The notes: generated by a model not told the origin, from the letters alone. DNA of 64,000 nucleotides from Allium sativum (GCA_030737875.1 CM060909.1:32663159-32727158), one strand, 5' to 3'; numbered from the stretch's first letter, positions 33,988 to 46,270 are shown. Translations and numbers: made by a program.

Positions 33988-35653
33988 CTAGTCCATATAC
34001 GAGCCACTAACGCTTCCGCTTCTGCTTCCTTTGTTTTTTCTGTACTCTCCAATCTGCTCGGCTACTAGTTCTTGCTGTAGAGGGATAAGCTTACTAAAAT
34101 CACATGTAATCATTTTAACATAATTATTCTCTCGTGCCAAAGCTTTCTGCTCCTCCAGCTTCTTTTCTTCCATGGCTTGTTTCTCCGCATGTTCTTGTCT
34201 GCGGAGCTCTCGATCATCCCTAACTGCCTTTTGGAAATCTTCGTCACTACGGTTTCTTTCCACCGAAAATCGAGCTCTATGCTCTTTTGTTGCCTTAGAT
34301 GAACTCTCCATTGTTTCCATAAATCTAGCAAACTCTGCACTTCGTTGCTCCAGCTGAATTGCCTTGGATCTGCCGACAGGTCGTCCATCACTACTTCCAA
34401 ATAAATGGTTTCTTTCTTGCGAACTCGGGCCACTTCCTGGACTAGAATCAGAGTAGTTCATCCTTCTAGCTTTGTTCTGCTGCTCAAACATGAAGTTGCT
34501 GGGGTTCTTCCACTTCGGCAACCTAGATAGAAGCTCATAACAGTCTTGAAATTTAAATGGATGACCATACTTTTGCTGGTAGGCCTTTCGTGACTCTTCA
34601 ATCTGTAACACAAAGTGGATATTGTATGAGCGTATGTCATTTCTAACTAATCGATCATAGTATAGTAAGTTATTTTTCAAAGTAATCTACGGTACTTACA
34701 ACGTCATAAGGTGCAGCACCGCTTTGCTGTCTGTTCTCCAAGGCTGTCAGTATTGCAAGATAGTTCTGACATGCGGCATTCATAACTCTATAACCGCCTC
34801 TAAGTGATGCCCGTGTTCTATTCCTCGCTTCCAACGAATTGTAGAACTCTGCTACTCTTTCCCAAAATTTCTCACCTTTCATATTATTTCCAACAATGTT
34901 GTCTTGTGAAATGCGTATCCACGATTTAGCAAGTGAAACGTACTGCTCGGAAGTAAACTTACATTGTTTTCTTCTTCCATCCGCTGGTATATCTTCCCCT
35001 TCAGCATTATCATCCTCAATATCTTCTATTCCGTGATTCGGCTCCGATTCAACTTCGGTTTGGTGTCGTTTACTGAAAATGCTCCTTAAAGACTTCACCT
35101 TCTTCTTCTTCTTCTTTTGGTTATATTTAGGACTGATAGGTGCAACGTATTCTTCATTCAATTCTTCAGAATTTGTAACATTTACTTCCTCATTTGCATC
35201 TTCCTCCTCCTCCTCCGTAGAAGTCCCAACATTTTCTTCGGTAGTAGGAGAGACATACCCATACAAAAACTGTCTTTGCAGATTTTGCATCGCTTCGCGG
35301 TCACGAACCTCGGTCTGTTGCGGAGTTAGGTGAGGTTGTTGACTTTGCTCGGTCTGCATCATCATTGACATATACGATGAATGATCGTCGTACACGCCTA
35401 CCTCGGGCGGTCGTTGGTAAAACTGTGGCGGGACGGACGATTGGATGGGAGGAAAATTAGGAGGACCGAGCGGTTGGTACGGTGGACGGTATGGATAATT
35501 TGAATACGGCGAGTAGCCATATTCGTGAGATGGCTGCAACGGTTGCTGTTGTTGGATTGACCGTTGCATGGCATACGATGACGAGTGCGGTTGGGACATG
35601 AGTTTCTTGTTTATGGTTTTTTTCCTGCTTCGCTTGGGTGCAGACGAAGACAT
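33988..35653 (-). CDS. Harbinger second protein: SANT/Myb-like DNA-binding protein (two exons, 522 aa)
   Basis: Exon 1 is 35653-34700 (318 codons) and exon 2 is 34602-33988 (204 codons). The 97-bp intron has a GTAAGT donor and a TTACAG acceptor, and phase is kept. The N-terminus is rich in glutamine, proline and tyrosine, followed by an acidic stretch (about 143-157), a lysine run (about 178-185, possible nuclear signal), and a SANT/trihelix-like domain at about 230-310 (FTSEQYVSLAKSW, FWERVAEFYNS). Exon 2 begins with the KYGHPFKFQDCYELLSRLPKW block usual in this family and ends in a charged coiled coil (about 420-490). In rice Ping/Pong-type elements the Myb-like protein binds subterminal DNA and works with the transposase; the same role is inferred here. 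No stop or shift is seen. Confidence 0.88.
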
Positions 35654-35770
35654 TTTGTTGATGAAGAAGTTGGGAAGGTGGAGTGGTTGTGTGGAGGAGG
35701 AAGAAGAAGGAGGTAGGGTGGTTTATAGGGAGGAAGTGAACTAGCCGTTGGTGTTGCAACGGCTAGTGAC

Positions 35771-35890
35771 TACAACGGCAAACTGTTTGCCGTTATAAGA
35801 TTATAACGGCAAACACTTTGCCGTTATAATCTTATAACGACAAAGTGTTTGCCGTTATAATCTTATAATGGCAAACAGTTTGCCGTTATA
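35771..35890. repeat. Right palindrome array (four units, 31-bp period)
   Basis: Units start at 35771, 35802, 35833 and 35864, with the core AACGGCAAA-nn(n)-TTTGCCGTT. Three of the four have a one-base change in the core or flank. The array lies about 120 bp upstream of the SANT-like gene start and about 140 bp from the right end, with an agccgttg/caacggct inverted repeat between array and gene, as at the central array. Confidence 0.92.
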
Positions 35891-35911
35891 AGTACCGGTC
35901 TCTGTTGGGTG

Positions 35912-36029
35912 AACCAGCCACGGAGGAGCTCAAAACTAGCCACAAACCAGCCACGGGTGAGTGAACAAGCCACACCTGGTTGCTCCGTGGCTTGTTTAGT
36001 AACTGAACAAGCCATTGTTGGTTTTGCTC
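35912..36029. repeat. Right subterminal repeats and terminal inverted repeat
   Basis: aaccagccac, actagccac and aacaagccac words occur about six times in both orientations, including a hairpin with stem ggcttgtt/aacaagcc (about 35991-36014). The terminal repeat gttggttttgctc (36017-36029) follows, then TTA. The left end has only one clear copy (aaccagccac, 24122-24131), so the two ends are not equivalent. Confidence 0.75.
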
Positions 36030-36639
36030 TTAGGGTGAGGCTAAAAATATAGACGAGCCATTTCTTGTTTCCAATCATAGGTATTAGGCAATGGGTTGGC
36101 ACGTCGCTTAAGTAATAGGGCATGGTGTTTTAAATTGGATTTGACTTGGCGTTTTATTTCCATTGTAGGTGCGTGCAAATGGTAGTGAACACACGTCCCA
36201 ATTTAATGAAATTTGATTTTTAGTGGTAGATTTTTAAGGTACCGGGCTGTACCAAAACTTTTATCATTCAGGGATCGCTATCGACCGAAATAAAAAAACC
36301 GTCGTATCGACCAACGTCCCACGACCCCAAAAATATAATAATATCGGTAGATCAACTTATATTTGAAACCCCAAAATGCTGATATAGGGTGCAGAATACT
36401 CAAAAAGCTGTATATTTAATTAATTAAAAATTACAGTAAAATTCTAAAAATTAAATTATCCCTACGCCTCAAAGGTCTTGTCCAAATTCGAAGTCGATAT
36501 TTAATTATAATTAAATTATCATTACTCCATTTTAAATAAATAAATTCGATATAAAATCCATTTATATCACCAAATCGTTATTTAACATGGATATTAATAT
36601 TCATAATTAACGTTCGAAAATCTAGGACGTTACACAGTA

Positions 36640-37740
36640 TCTAAGAAAATTCAAACGTATAGTTCATTCTCAGAGAAACAACGACAAGTGGAAGAAAACT
36701 TCAGCACAAAATCTCTGAGTACTGTAGCCAAATCTTAGGTAAGATTTTAAATTAAATTTTGTGCAGATATGCGTTTGAATGGTACGATGAACAAGGAAAG
36801 GAATTGAACTCAATATTAGGCTGAAGTGAACAACGTCCTTTGTTTCAACGAACTTTAAATTTCAAATTATACATTAATGGTTTATTCAAAATCAATTAAC
36901 TGTTTTGCACTAAAATATTCAAACTTTTATTTTAAAATTAAAAGAATTGTCAGGCTATGTATGAATAAGTTTTTAAAACATTTATAAATTACAATGGATT
37001 TCATTTTCATATTATCCAAATAAAATTTGCTCCATGTATAACATTCGTATTACAACATCAAGAAAATTCCAACGTTAACTATTTAATTTGTTAATGATGC
37101 CAATCACAATAGAGCGTTACATTAAAAAATAAATAAATTTACGAAGAAATTCTATTTTTAAGAGTGAATACAAATAACTTAGCCAAAAATAGAATTTCAT
37201 GCGAAAGAATTTAAGCAAACAAAGAATGTATTGTATAAAAGTTAAATACAAACTTCAGTTCAAATAGGATGTTTAAATATAAATAATTTAGAAAATATAG
37301 TTAGGGTAAAGAAATAGAAATGAATATGAACAAAATAAATACTTCTAGTAAGAAATCGAAATATGTTTAATAAAATAAGAATATAAGTTAAAGAAAGTGA
37401 AAATACCGTAACTAATAAACACAAATAATTAAATCAAAAGGTAGAATATCATAAATACAAAAGAGCTAGAATACAACGAAGAACATAATACATAAAATCC
37501 AAACACAAGCAAACTTTAAGATTTCGATAAACATTTATATTAAAATTTTAAATCTACAAAAGGAATTTCCTTTACACTTTTATTCAAATTACATTCAAAA
37601 CCAAAATTTAAAGTCCAAACTATAACTACGTTCAAAGTATATTTCAAATGCTATACCAAAATCCACCACAAATATTTATTTTTAACTTTAAACTCTAAAT
37701 TAATTTATATTCTAAATGTCGAAAATTCTGGTTCGTTACA
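36640..37740 (-). repeat. Element D LTR2, distal (U3-side) piece
   Basis: Continues 17653-19221 after element E. A+T-rich and without genes. Its end (37675-37740) matches LTR1 at 1-66 and is followed by the polypurine tract of the second internal unit. Confidence 0.7.
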
Positions 37741-38594
37741 GCCTCCCCTACATAATACTTTTCATCCTCGAAAAAGAGAGTTGTAGAATTTATGCTTAAG
37801 TAAAATAATTCTTTTTATAGAATTTACTAAAACAAAAAATATAAACTTATTAAATTAAAGCACTTACAACATTAATCAAACGATTCTTAATGGATTAAAC
37901 ACAAATTGTATCATACCCTGCATTGGTAAATCTTCTTATATCAAAACTATTGTAAGCAAAATGTAAATCATTGTGTAAAATTAAATAACGAAATTTGCTA
38001 TATGACGTTAAAGAAAGCTATGTCCAAAGTACAAAATAATTGAGTGGAAGTAGTTTAAAATGGTGAAGTTTTTGGAAATTAGTCAATTTGATCAAAATAG
38101 GTTTAGAAATATCCAAGGGATTAATATAAGTTAGTCTTAAAAGTTACAATAAAATTGTCGAACATAAGAAATTTTAGAAAACTTGGTAGAAAATAGATAA
38201 TTCCTTAAAATAGTAAAATTAATATAAGCAAAAGAACTTAAAGTGGAAAAATCATTGGTTCACGCAAAATATAATAGTTAGTTAAGTAAAATGAATAAAC
38301 TTGATAAGTTAAATTAAAATACTATACAAATTTGATATCATAAATTTCAAACATTAGAAAGCTTCAAAATGATTTCTCCGAATTAGAATCCCATTTTACT
38401 TCAACCGTTGAAGTACTACACATTTCTTTTTATATAGAATCATACTTCACTTTGGGATTTCAAAAACAAAATTGCTTTAAAAACTTCAATTATATATGGT
38501 GACTAGAAGCCTAACAAGTCCATTGTTGTCTTTGCAAACTTTAGACATGCATTGATTAGGTGTGTGACTAAAATATACAAGTACTAAATATACT
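37741..38594 (-). mobile_element. Element D internal region 2, first piece
   Basis: Closely follows 67-912 (polypurine tract, aagtaaaataattctttttat and so on) and breaks at atact, the TSD of element B. Non-coding. Confidence 0.8.
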
Positions 38595-41500
38595 TGTAGC
38601 GACCCGAAAATCTGTGCTAATTTGAGCTGACTAATATCCTACACATTCAACTCAAAGTGCACGAATATTCAGATCATTAATAGAAAGAATTTAGAGGGTG
38701 AGAAAGAAAAGATAGAACTAATAGAATAGAAGAAGAAGAAAAACTCACTGAACAGAATCAGAGTAAGCACGAATCTCATAGTGGAATAATATAATATATT
38801 ATATAACAAGTTTGAAATACAAATCTGAATTTGTATATATACATACCATGTCAGAGTATAATACTTGGTATACATCACAACGGAATAATCTTTAAGTAAC
38901 TAATGGTGAGGTCTTCTGCTTTTAGCTCCTCCAAGTGAATCTGTAAACTCCTGAAACACTTGACTGTCCGTACAAATTTGGGAATCCAAGAGTTTAGGGT
39001 AAACAACAAAATAAACTCTGGGTTAGTCATGGGACTGGTGTGAGTAAATTCTGACCATACTGTTTAACTTTGGAAAATTATCTTTGAAACAAAAGGATAA
39101 TAGTAAGACTCGCCCACACATAAGTATGGACGGCTTTTACCTTAATATAACCCAAGATATCTTTGATATAAAATCCAGTGATATTATGATAATGTCTAAG
39201 AAAATAAATAACCAAGTAGCAGAACGCTAGCATCTCACGCTCCACATATATATATTATAAAATCATAAACTGCAGGGTGCTTATTGGAGAATGGATTCCA
39301 ACAGACAAGGTATGGGAGCATCTTCCGAACAGTGTACTCTAGAGGGTATACACCTGGGTTCAACAAGAACGTCTTGCAACCCGGCCTCACATGACCGCCA
39401 CTCATTTAGCTTGAGTGTAGCGAATATATTTCCACCCACGGTTGTTGGCCATCCAACCGTCATCCAAAGATACAGAATCAAAAAGAAGAAAAAATATGAA
39501 TTTTATCTAGATCAGTGACAATACACCCTGCTTGGGGATGACCCAACTAGCCATGCTGCCTAGCCCAACTTTTGTTACTTCCTGGTTATAAGGCTAGAGG
39601 TTATGTCTATCTTCATAACATCTGATCACCATTCACTTTGAATGCCATATCGTCAAATCTGTAATCACATACTAATTACACAAATGCACACTAGGTATAG
39701 AATAAAGAGAAGTTACCTTCTCCCCACTAACTTGGTATATTCGTAAAAATCAGCGGCATGACCATTGGAAATACTATGTCAGACACTTGTCCATACAAGT
39801 TGTTCTGGGACTGGACAAACAGAAAGCACCATTCTGGAACTGGATGACCCTTGCATTTCACTCCGTCTTCCATTGTCTTCAGCATAATATAATTCGCAAC
39901 GCTTATGCCTATACATAGTGGTTTTCGGATAATATATCCAACCAGTCTCTCCGTATTGACAACGATGGTCAAAAACACTTCGATAGTCGGTTATTTAACC
40001 ATCTTAAAAACAAACATTCATTCAAATATATAACTAGGCATCACATAAACACGAGTACTTTTTATTTAACATTCGTTTTTATTATTCGAATTCCCATATC
40101 TTACCAGATATTTCTCAAATCCCGTTTTAGCCTTTTTACACTTCTTGGAAAACATTTCCAGTTATTATAAACTTTTATTCTCTCACGTTCCAGAAAACAT
40201 ACGTTATTAACGTTCAAAACATTTCCATTCTTTTCACGTTCTTTATTTTCTACACTTGGATAATATACCCTATTTATATTGGAAAAATATTTCCAATTTC
40301 ATTTTAAACATTTTAATCCGCCAAGCGTTCACTTTAAAACATTATTCACTTTAAAATGTGATTATTATTTCTATTATAAAAATCTGGGTACCTTTATCAA
40401 ATAACACATTATTCAAGTAGTAAATACCATTGTCTTGTTTTCCGAAATCTCTTTTATATTCCCATTTCACTTTATAAACTCTGTTTTCTAAGTCAACTTC
40501 TTTTTAAATCAATATCAAGTTTATAACTAATATTGATTACATATCCTTCTATAATTTATTGGTTTAGACCTAAATATTAACTATCCTATCAGATTATAAT
40601 TCCTAAAAATAATTTACTTTTAATACATTCGACATCGTTAAATTCTAGTTCCAAATCCTAATGGTTTAATTCTAATCACATTTCTTACATCGAAATGCTG
40701 TCATCATTTTCTAACACGATTCTCCAATTTCTCTTTCTATACTTATTCTTATATTTTCTTTGGACAAACATCATTATTTATTACTTTTGAATAAGTGTAT
40801 TTCGAACCAAACTGTTTACATTCCCTAGGGAGTAGTGCTATATATAAAAAATCTCGCTTAAGTTTGGTCAACAACACTAATTTATCGTTATAGTTCAAAA
40901 ACTTGTCATACGCTGTAATATTCCCCTTTATAACTAATCTCGACATAACAGTCACACTTAAGCAAAGTCAACAACGTTATTTTATCGCTATAGTTCTAAG
41001 ACTTGCAATACGATGCCATATTCCCTTTATACTAATCTTGACATCTCTTCCCATCACAAACTGATATCGTTCCTCAATAGTAGTGAAGCCGTTCAAGTTG
41101 GAGTATTTTATTTACCTCTCAGACCTTGATCGACAACGTTCTTACCTTAAAATAGATATATGTCTGTACTCTAATCCCTTATTCCTTATAATATCTATCA
41201 GACCGTATTTTCTTGTTTAATTTGAACTATGGTTTTATAATACCATATCCTTACTTTGAAACTCGGTTGTTTATGATTATCTATATTAAACATTAACTCT
41301 TCACTTTAACTTCATTTCACAGTTCTATCTATAACTTCTTTACTAAGATCAATCGACGTTCTTTGTCATCTGACGGTTAACTTTTATTTGAAACATTATA
41401 CTTAATTCAAGTAACATCTTATTATAAATTCAATATCCTCTTAAATGAAATCCATTTAAGAAACAATTATTTAATTAAAAATAATTAAATAATATTTACT

Positions 41501-42452
41501 TTATCATTTCTGAAGTAAACAGTTTACTTCATCATTAATCTAAATAGATTAGTTGCACACTTTATACTAATTATATTAGTTCAATCATCATTTAAACTTC
41601 ATTAATTCAAAAGATAATTAATGAGAAATTTTATTAATGTTAAACAATTAATTGTCAAGTTATTATCATTAGATTAATTGAAGACCCATTTAATCTAATA
41701 ATCATTTTTCAATTAAATAGTTGATTTAAATCAACTTCATTCCATCAACAAATTGGTTAACTGATTTAATTACTTCTTACCATTAGATTAATATATTTAA
41801 TCAAATAATATTTCTAAATTGTTTGTCTTAAAATAATTATCCAAATATTTAATCGTAGGATAATTTCTACTTTATAAACTTATTTAAATGTCAAAATCGT
41901 TTTTATTTACTTTATAGAAACGAACTCTAAAACACCGGTTTATAATAGAACTTCAATTATAATTTAAAACTTCACTTAAATTATAAAAAAAAATTATAAT
42001 TATCTTTGTTGATTTGCCTGATGGCCAATCAACTCCTTAACAAAACGATGGGTTTTATGGTCGACTGTTGTCACCTTCTTAATCGATATCGTTTATTTAT
42101 TTACTCAAACAAATGTTGAATTTCCATTTAACATCAATATTCACATGGGGTTTTATTGTCATTTGGGTTCAAACAGTGCATATACAATACAACGGTACAT
42201 ATAAATATCGAGAAATCCGGTCGGATTCCTCCAACCGGTTTCCAACATCCACAGATGTTAGTCAATACAATTTACACTAATTCCATACTAGGGAATCTTA
42301 TAACCGATGGGATCAGTATCCAATCCGTGATGTGTATATATGCAAAGATATGTATATATTTCAACCAATTTAATTGTAATCTACTTAAATGACCATCATA
42401 CAGCATTCACCCAATATTAAAATAAAATTATAATAATTTAAACTAGAGCAGA

Positions 42453-42470
42453 GTGAGTGAATTTACTCAC
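42453..42470 (-). promoter_or_regulatory. Splice-donor-like hairpin in element B LTR
   Basis: On the minus strand AAG|GTGAGT (cut at 42471/42470) is folded by stem GTGAGT/ACTCAC with loop AAATTC. It is the counterpart of 6759-6779 in element A: the stem is kept while the loop differs. Confidence 0.45.
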
Positions 42471-44570
42471 CTTGGCGCGTTAACCGTTAAATAACGATTT
42501 GCTTCAGTCGATTAACTAGGCGTTCAATTATGTCGTAAATTCAATCCAGCTCGATTTCCTCCTTGCTGTCACCTTCGCCATCCGCTCGCGTAAGTCCATC
42601 CAGTTCATGTTCGAACACTCCGTTCCAGATATAGAACTCGCCCTGACATCAACAATGCATTCTGTTAAAACCCTTCTGTGCATATGCGCAAGCCCCCTTT
42701 TAAGCCTTTTCATGCCATATGAATTGACACCCCATGCAAACGCCTTACTTTCCTTGCCAGTTGGGTTCTCCACCTCATGTAAACTGGTACATCTTCTATG
42801 GCCACTTCATTCTTCACAAATATTTAAAACACATAGCTTCCAGTCCATGATCCCCACTAATACTTCACCAATTCCTCACGCCCAAAATAAAACATCACTA
42901 CTGCATAACACAACCGCCAACACTAAGCATTTACACATTCTTTTTATATTTACGTGGACCTAAACCCACAGTATAAAGTCCGTCCAACATCACAGCTGCA
43001 TACTCCCTCCATGCTTCACCGTTGTATTCACGAAATGATCCCTCACAATCCACATCTTAACACCATCCTCTCTCTATATGCCTTCACTCCAATCCCTACA
43101 TAACCGCATCTTACCCATATCACACACTAACTCCACCATTTAAATAATCTGTCCCTCCTTCAGTATATCCATTACTGTAAAATACCACATCGTTAGCCTC
43201 ACAAACTCACTTCTTCCATACTCAACGTTAAACAGTGCCATCCCCCTTTTACTCATGGTTAAGCACCAACCACCCACTTCATTTTCAGCTTCTCTCCGCG
43301 TAGAGCACCTCCCCACAAAGCCGAGGCCTCCTTGTATGCTCACGTCCCTTCACCACTGTGTATGGCACTGAACCAATAGTAAATCGCGATAGCCCGAGAC
43401 CCTCCGTGAACTCCACTGGTCCGACCCACCCTTCGTGAAACACCCCACCTCCGTTAGGGTCACTCTCAAAGGGAATGCCCTAATTTTGGTGGAGGTTTAT
43501 AAGTGTAAGTCACAGATACACAAGACAGATATAAATACACATATTTTTGAACAGCGGAAAACAACAGCAACTTTTATTTCATCAAAATACGTGTTACACA
43601 AACCATGCCATAATTGTCTTATAATACTTCCAAAACATTACATTTTCATAACTGTCTTGATTTCATAACTTAAAGAAGCATCAAAACATAAGTAAACTGC
43701 ATAAGTCCCCATAGTTTCTATCCAAAACCATAGTCCAAAACGAAAGAGATCCAAGCAATACATTCTTTCTCTTCAAGCTGGATGTGAAAATTGGTCAAGC
43801 TGCGGTATTCCCTCCCTGTGGACCGGGAGGGGACGAAAGAAAAGAAGACGAAAGAAAACTAGAGTCAGACATAAAGCCTGAGTAAGTCTAGGACTATTCA
43901 GTCTATGAATAAAGAAATGAGCATGATAAGTACAAACTGGAAATGGGGAAACACCATAAACTAAGTAAAGTTGTCTAGAGTCGAATGTACTATCGTACCC
44001 CATATTAATCTCTGCACCCCTATAAACTAGTTCCCAACAGGCACCCAATAATCAGGGTGAAGTGATCCATTTCTAATGATCGGCTCCTACTCGCATAGCT
44101 ATATGTGTCTAACGGCCCCCGATGTTGTAGCTACCTATGCTGGTCCCACCATGGGGTGTATCAAGTCCCATGGTGGTGGCCCGACATAGTTCTAGAATGC
44201 ACAGGTATACTACTGGTGCCTAGTGCCTAATTTTTCTGCGCCAGAGTGTGTGCACGCCCGCACCCCATTAGAACCTACACTGCTGCACCACCGCCGTCGA
44301 TTTGACCTCTTACAGTCAGCCCAGTAATCGTGCCCCACCCTGCCTAGTTCAGGGTATCCTGATACACCTTGTAGGGTTACTACTGAAAAGGGTCCCCCGC
44401 TACTAGGTTTTCTATTTCTAGCCAACATGCTAAGTTGGTTAAGTGTTATGTATAAACCTAACCCCCAATCAGTCTGTATAGTTTAGCATGTTTAATTTGA
44501 TTAAGTATTAATTCAATTTACTTAATCCTATCAATCCTGACTCAGCCTTAATTGTCTTTTTAAAGCCTCA

Positions 44571-44778
44571 ACCACTCACATTAGACAGGTGTTGTTGTGA
44601 CTGCCTTTTGCCGGTTGGGTCCGGGCAGTCTTACGTCATAACTCAGTCTAACCTCGGGTCTTTATTGGGCTCAGTGTTTAACCACCCACATTGGATAGGT
44701 ATTGTTGTGACTACTGGACAGCCGGGCGGGTCCGGGCAGGTTTATGTCACAACGCAATCCAACCTCGGGTTAAACACA
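44571..44778. repeat. 110-bp tandem duplication in element C
   Basis: Copies start at 44571 and 44681 and share accactcacatt-like, attgttgtgact, gggtccgggcag and aacctcgggt segments. By eye they are about 80% alike. Confidence 0.75.
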
Positions 44779-46197
44779 TCGTATTTTCTAAGTTTACATA
44801 TTTTGTCTCTTTTCTTTTTATATGTAAATATTTGCAGCCCATTATTCAAATTCATCTTTATTGGGTAAAATTAATTTATACCACTTAAATGTTCTCAAGG
44901 TCGTTGGCATGCAACAGACATGCCAACACATATGTTTTTTATTTTTAACCCAACGTCATTACCCCCGTTTTATACGTTCGCTATAATATAACATATGTTG
45001 GGTTTAACATTTAAGCCCAACTTAGCCACATGAAAAGGGGGAGGCTTAGAACATGGTGTTTATATATTCTAAGTAACATCAAAAGGGGTGTGTGAACGCA
45101 TGAACTTGAAAAATAGCGATCTAATTAACATAAATTAGGCACTTGTGAACTTGCATTGTAATAGCATAACATCTTGACATAAAACATACCTAAACATGAA
45201 TCATGGTTTTAATCTAATCATGTAAACTTTTGTTTAAAGCATGAATCTAACTTAATTATGTGCCACATATATTATCATATGTTTTCTAACAACAACCTAA
45301 GCCTAAAACATATTTTGTTTGGGCATAAAGTTAAACATAAACTAGCCATGTTCATAAAGTCAACACAAGTTCACAAAGATGCTTACTTTTGTCACTAATA
45401 CAAAAGTATGGTTTTACACTTGAATCATGATGCCAATTCCAACATAAATTCATATGAATCATAATACTCAATTGGATCCAACTACACTAAAAATAATTAT
45501 AAAAATATACATAGATGGATCTAAAATCATGTTGGCATAATAGTGAATCATATACTTGTATGAGTCTCAACTTGGTTGAAATAAACTACCACAAACATAT
45601 AGTTGTTAACTTTCAACATGAATCATATACTTGCAAATATCCAATAGGTCTAACATCATTATACCACAACATACCAAATCTATTCATAATTAGAATCATA
45701 GCAACATACAATTATGAATTATCATCACGACAAATTAAGTACAATTCCATTTCTCATTTTACACAAATCAAAACTCAATTATTCATTCACATCGAAATAG
45801 CACTCTACTTACAACGTATGACGATTCTTCAATTCAGGATTCTGTATTCTAAATTTGGAGATGCTATCCCTTGTTGTAGGCGTTGTTTTGATTTACTTGT
45901 CGTGGTTCTAAGCTTTTGAATCGACTCCTAATCGTCTCTCAATTTTGATGGCTACTCCTAGTCTTTCTTCAGCAGCATGACGGTCTCATTCTCATTTTTA
46001 TTTATGTGAATTAGGTGGAGTCTTAGGTCCTTTTTATAGAGTTTGTGAATTGATTAGAGCCGTCGATGGAGCTTAGATTAATATTAGCCATCCATTTTAA
46101 AGAGAAACCAATCAGGAGCTGACACCTAGCCCTAGTGACAAGACAAAGCTCAGAAATTCGGCCAAGCATAGACCAGGCCAGCCAGGAGGGGCTGGGT

Positions 46198-46270
46198 TCG
46201 ACCTGGCTCAGGGACCAGGTCGACTACCCGGTCGACCCCCAGGTTGACTACCCAGTCGACCTGGGTGCCT
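46198..46270. repeat. Clustered GTCGAC palindromes in element C leader
   Basis: ggtcgactaccc, ggtcgaccccc, ggttgactaccc and agtcgacctgg occur in a row, giving overlapping inverted and direct repeats in a G+C-rich patch just downstream of the TATA-like site (minus strand). Confidence 0.65.

Larger units (their letters stand above)
24037..36029 (+). mobile_element. PIF/Harbinger-type DNA transposon with accessory genes (about 12 kb)
   Basis: The element is flanked by TTA on both sides (24034-24036 and 36030-36032), the 3-bp target typical of PIF/Harbinger. Ends are imperfect inverted repeats: GACCATAACCAAC on the left and GAGCAAAACCAAC on the right strand (11 of 13), with further patchy similarity inward (tgttcagtta). 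It encodes a DDE transposase and a SANT/Myb-like partner in convergent orientation near the right end. Further left are a PMD gene, a SANT-like protein with a hydrophobic tail, and three GRF zinc-finger proteins. Arrays of a 27-bp palindrome with 31-bp period lie near both ends and in the central divergent promoter. At 12 kb with at least seven genes it is large for the superfamily, whose usual members have two genes. Confidence 0.88.
19222..36634 (-). mobile_element. Element E: solo LTR of the A superfamily, split by a Harbinger transposon
   Basis: The plus-strand start TGTAAAGGCCCGTAAATCC matches the reverse complement of element A's LTR end, and the right border reads gacgttaca (36626-36634). 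Both borders are flanked by cagta (19217-19221 and 36635-36639). Removing the 12-kb transposon leaves about 5.4 kb, close to A's 5.5-kb LTR, with one primer-free copy only, so this is a solo LTR left by LTR-LTR recombination. Its order of parts follows A reversed: terminal gcggaacgaataaaata block, middle A+T-rich part, C-rich leader near 22800-23850, and U3-like part at 36033-36634. Several short open frames in 22500-23860 have no recognisable domain. Confidence 0.85.
4304..37740 (-). repeat. Element D, LTR2, split by elements A and E
   Basis: The LTR starts (plus-strand view) with TGTAACGATCC at 4304, next to the primer site, and ends with ttcgttaca at 37740, next to a polypurine tract. Its sequence lies in three pieces, 4304-5492, 17653-19221 and 36640-37740. 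These join exactly at the TSDs of A and E and total about 3.86 kb. The first 390 bp match LTR3 (50953-51343) and the last 66 bp match LTR1. One LTR with an internal region on each side means an LTR-internal-LTR-internal-LTR array. Confidence 0.72.

Noticed and set aside
24153..35890. Central palindrome array as the inner end of a second, separate Harbinger element
   Set aside because: No terminal repeat or TTA pair flanks it, and it lies between divergent gene starts. Kept only as a possible trace of ancient fusion.
42453..42470. Hairpin as a transcription terminator
   Set aside because: Plants do not use such terminators for these transcripts, and the stem contains a consensus splice donor.
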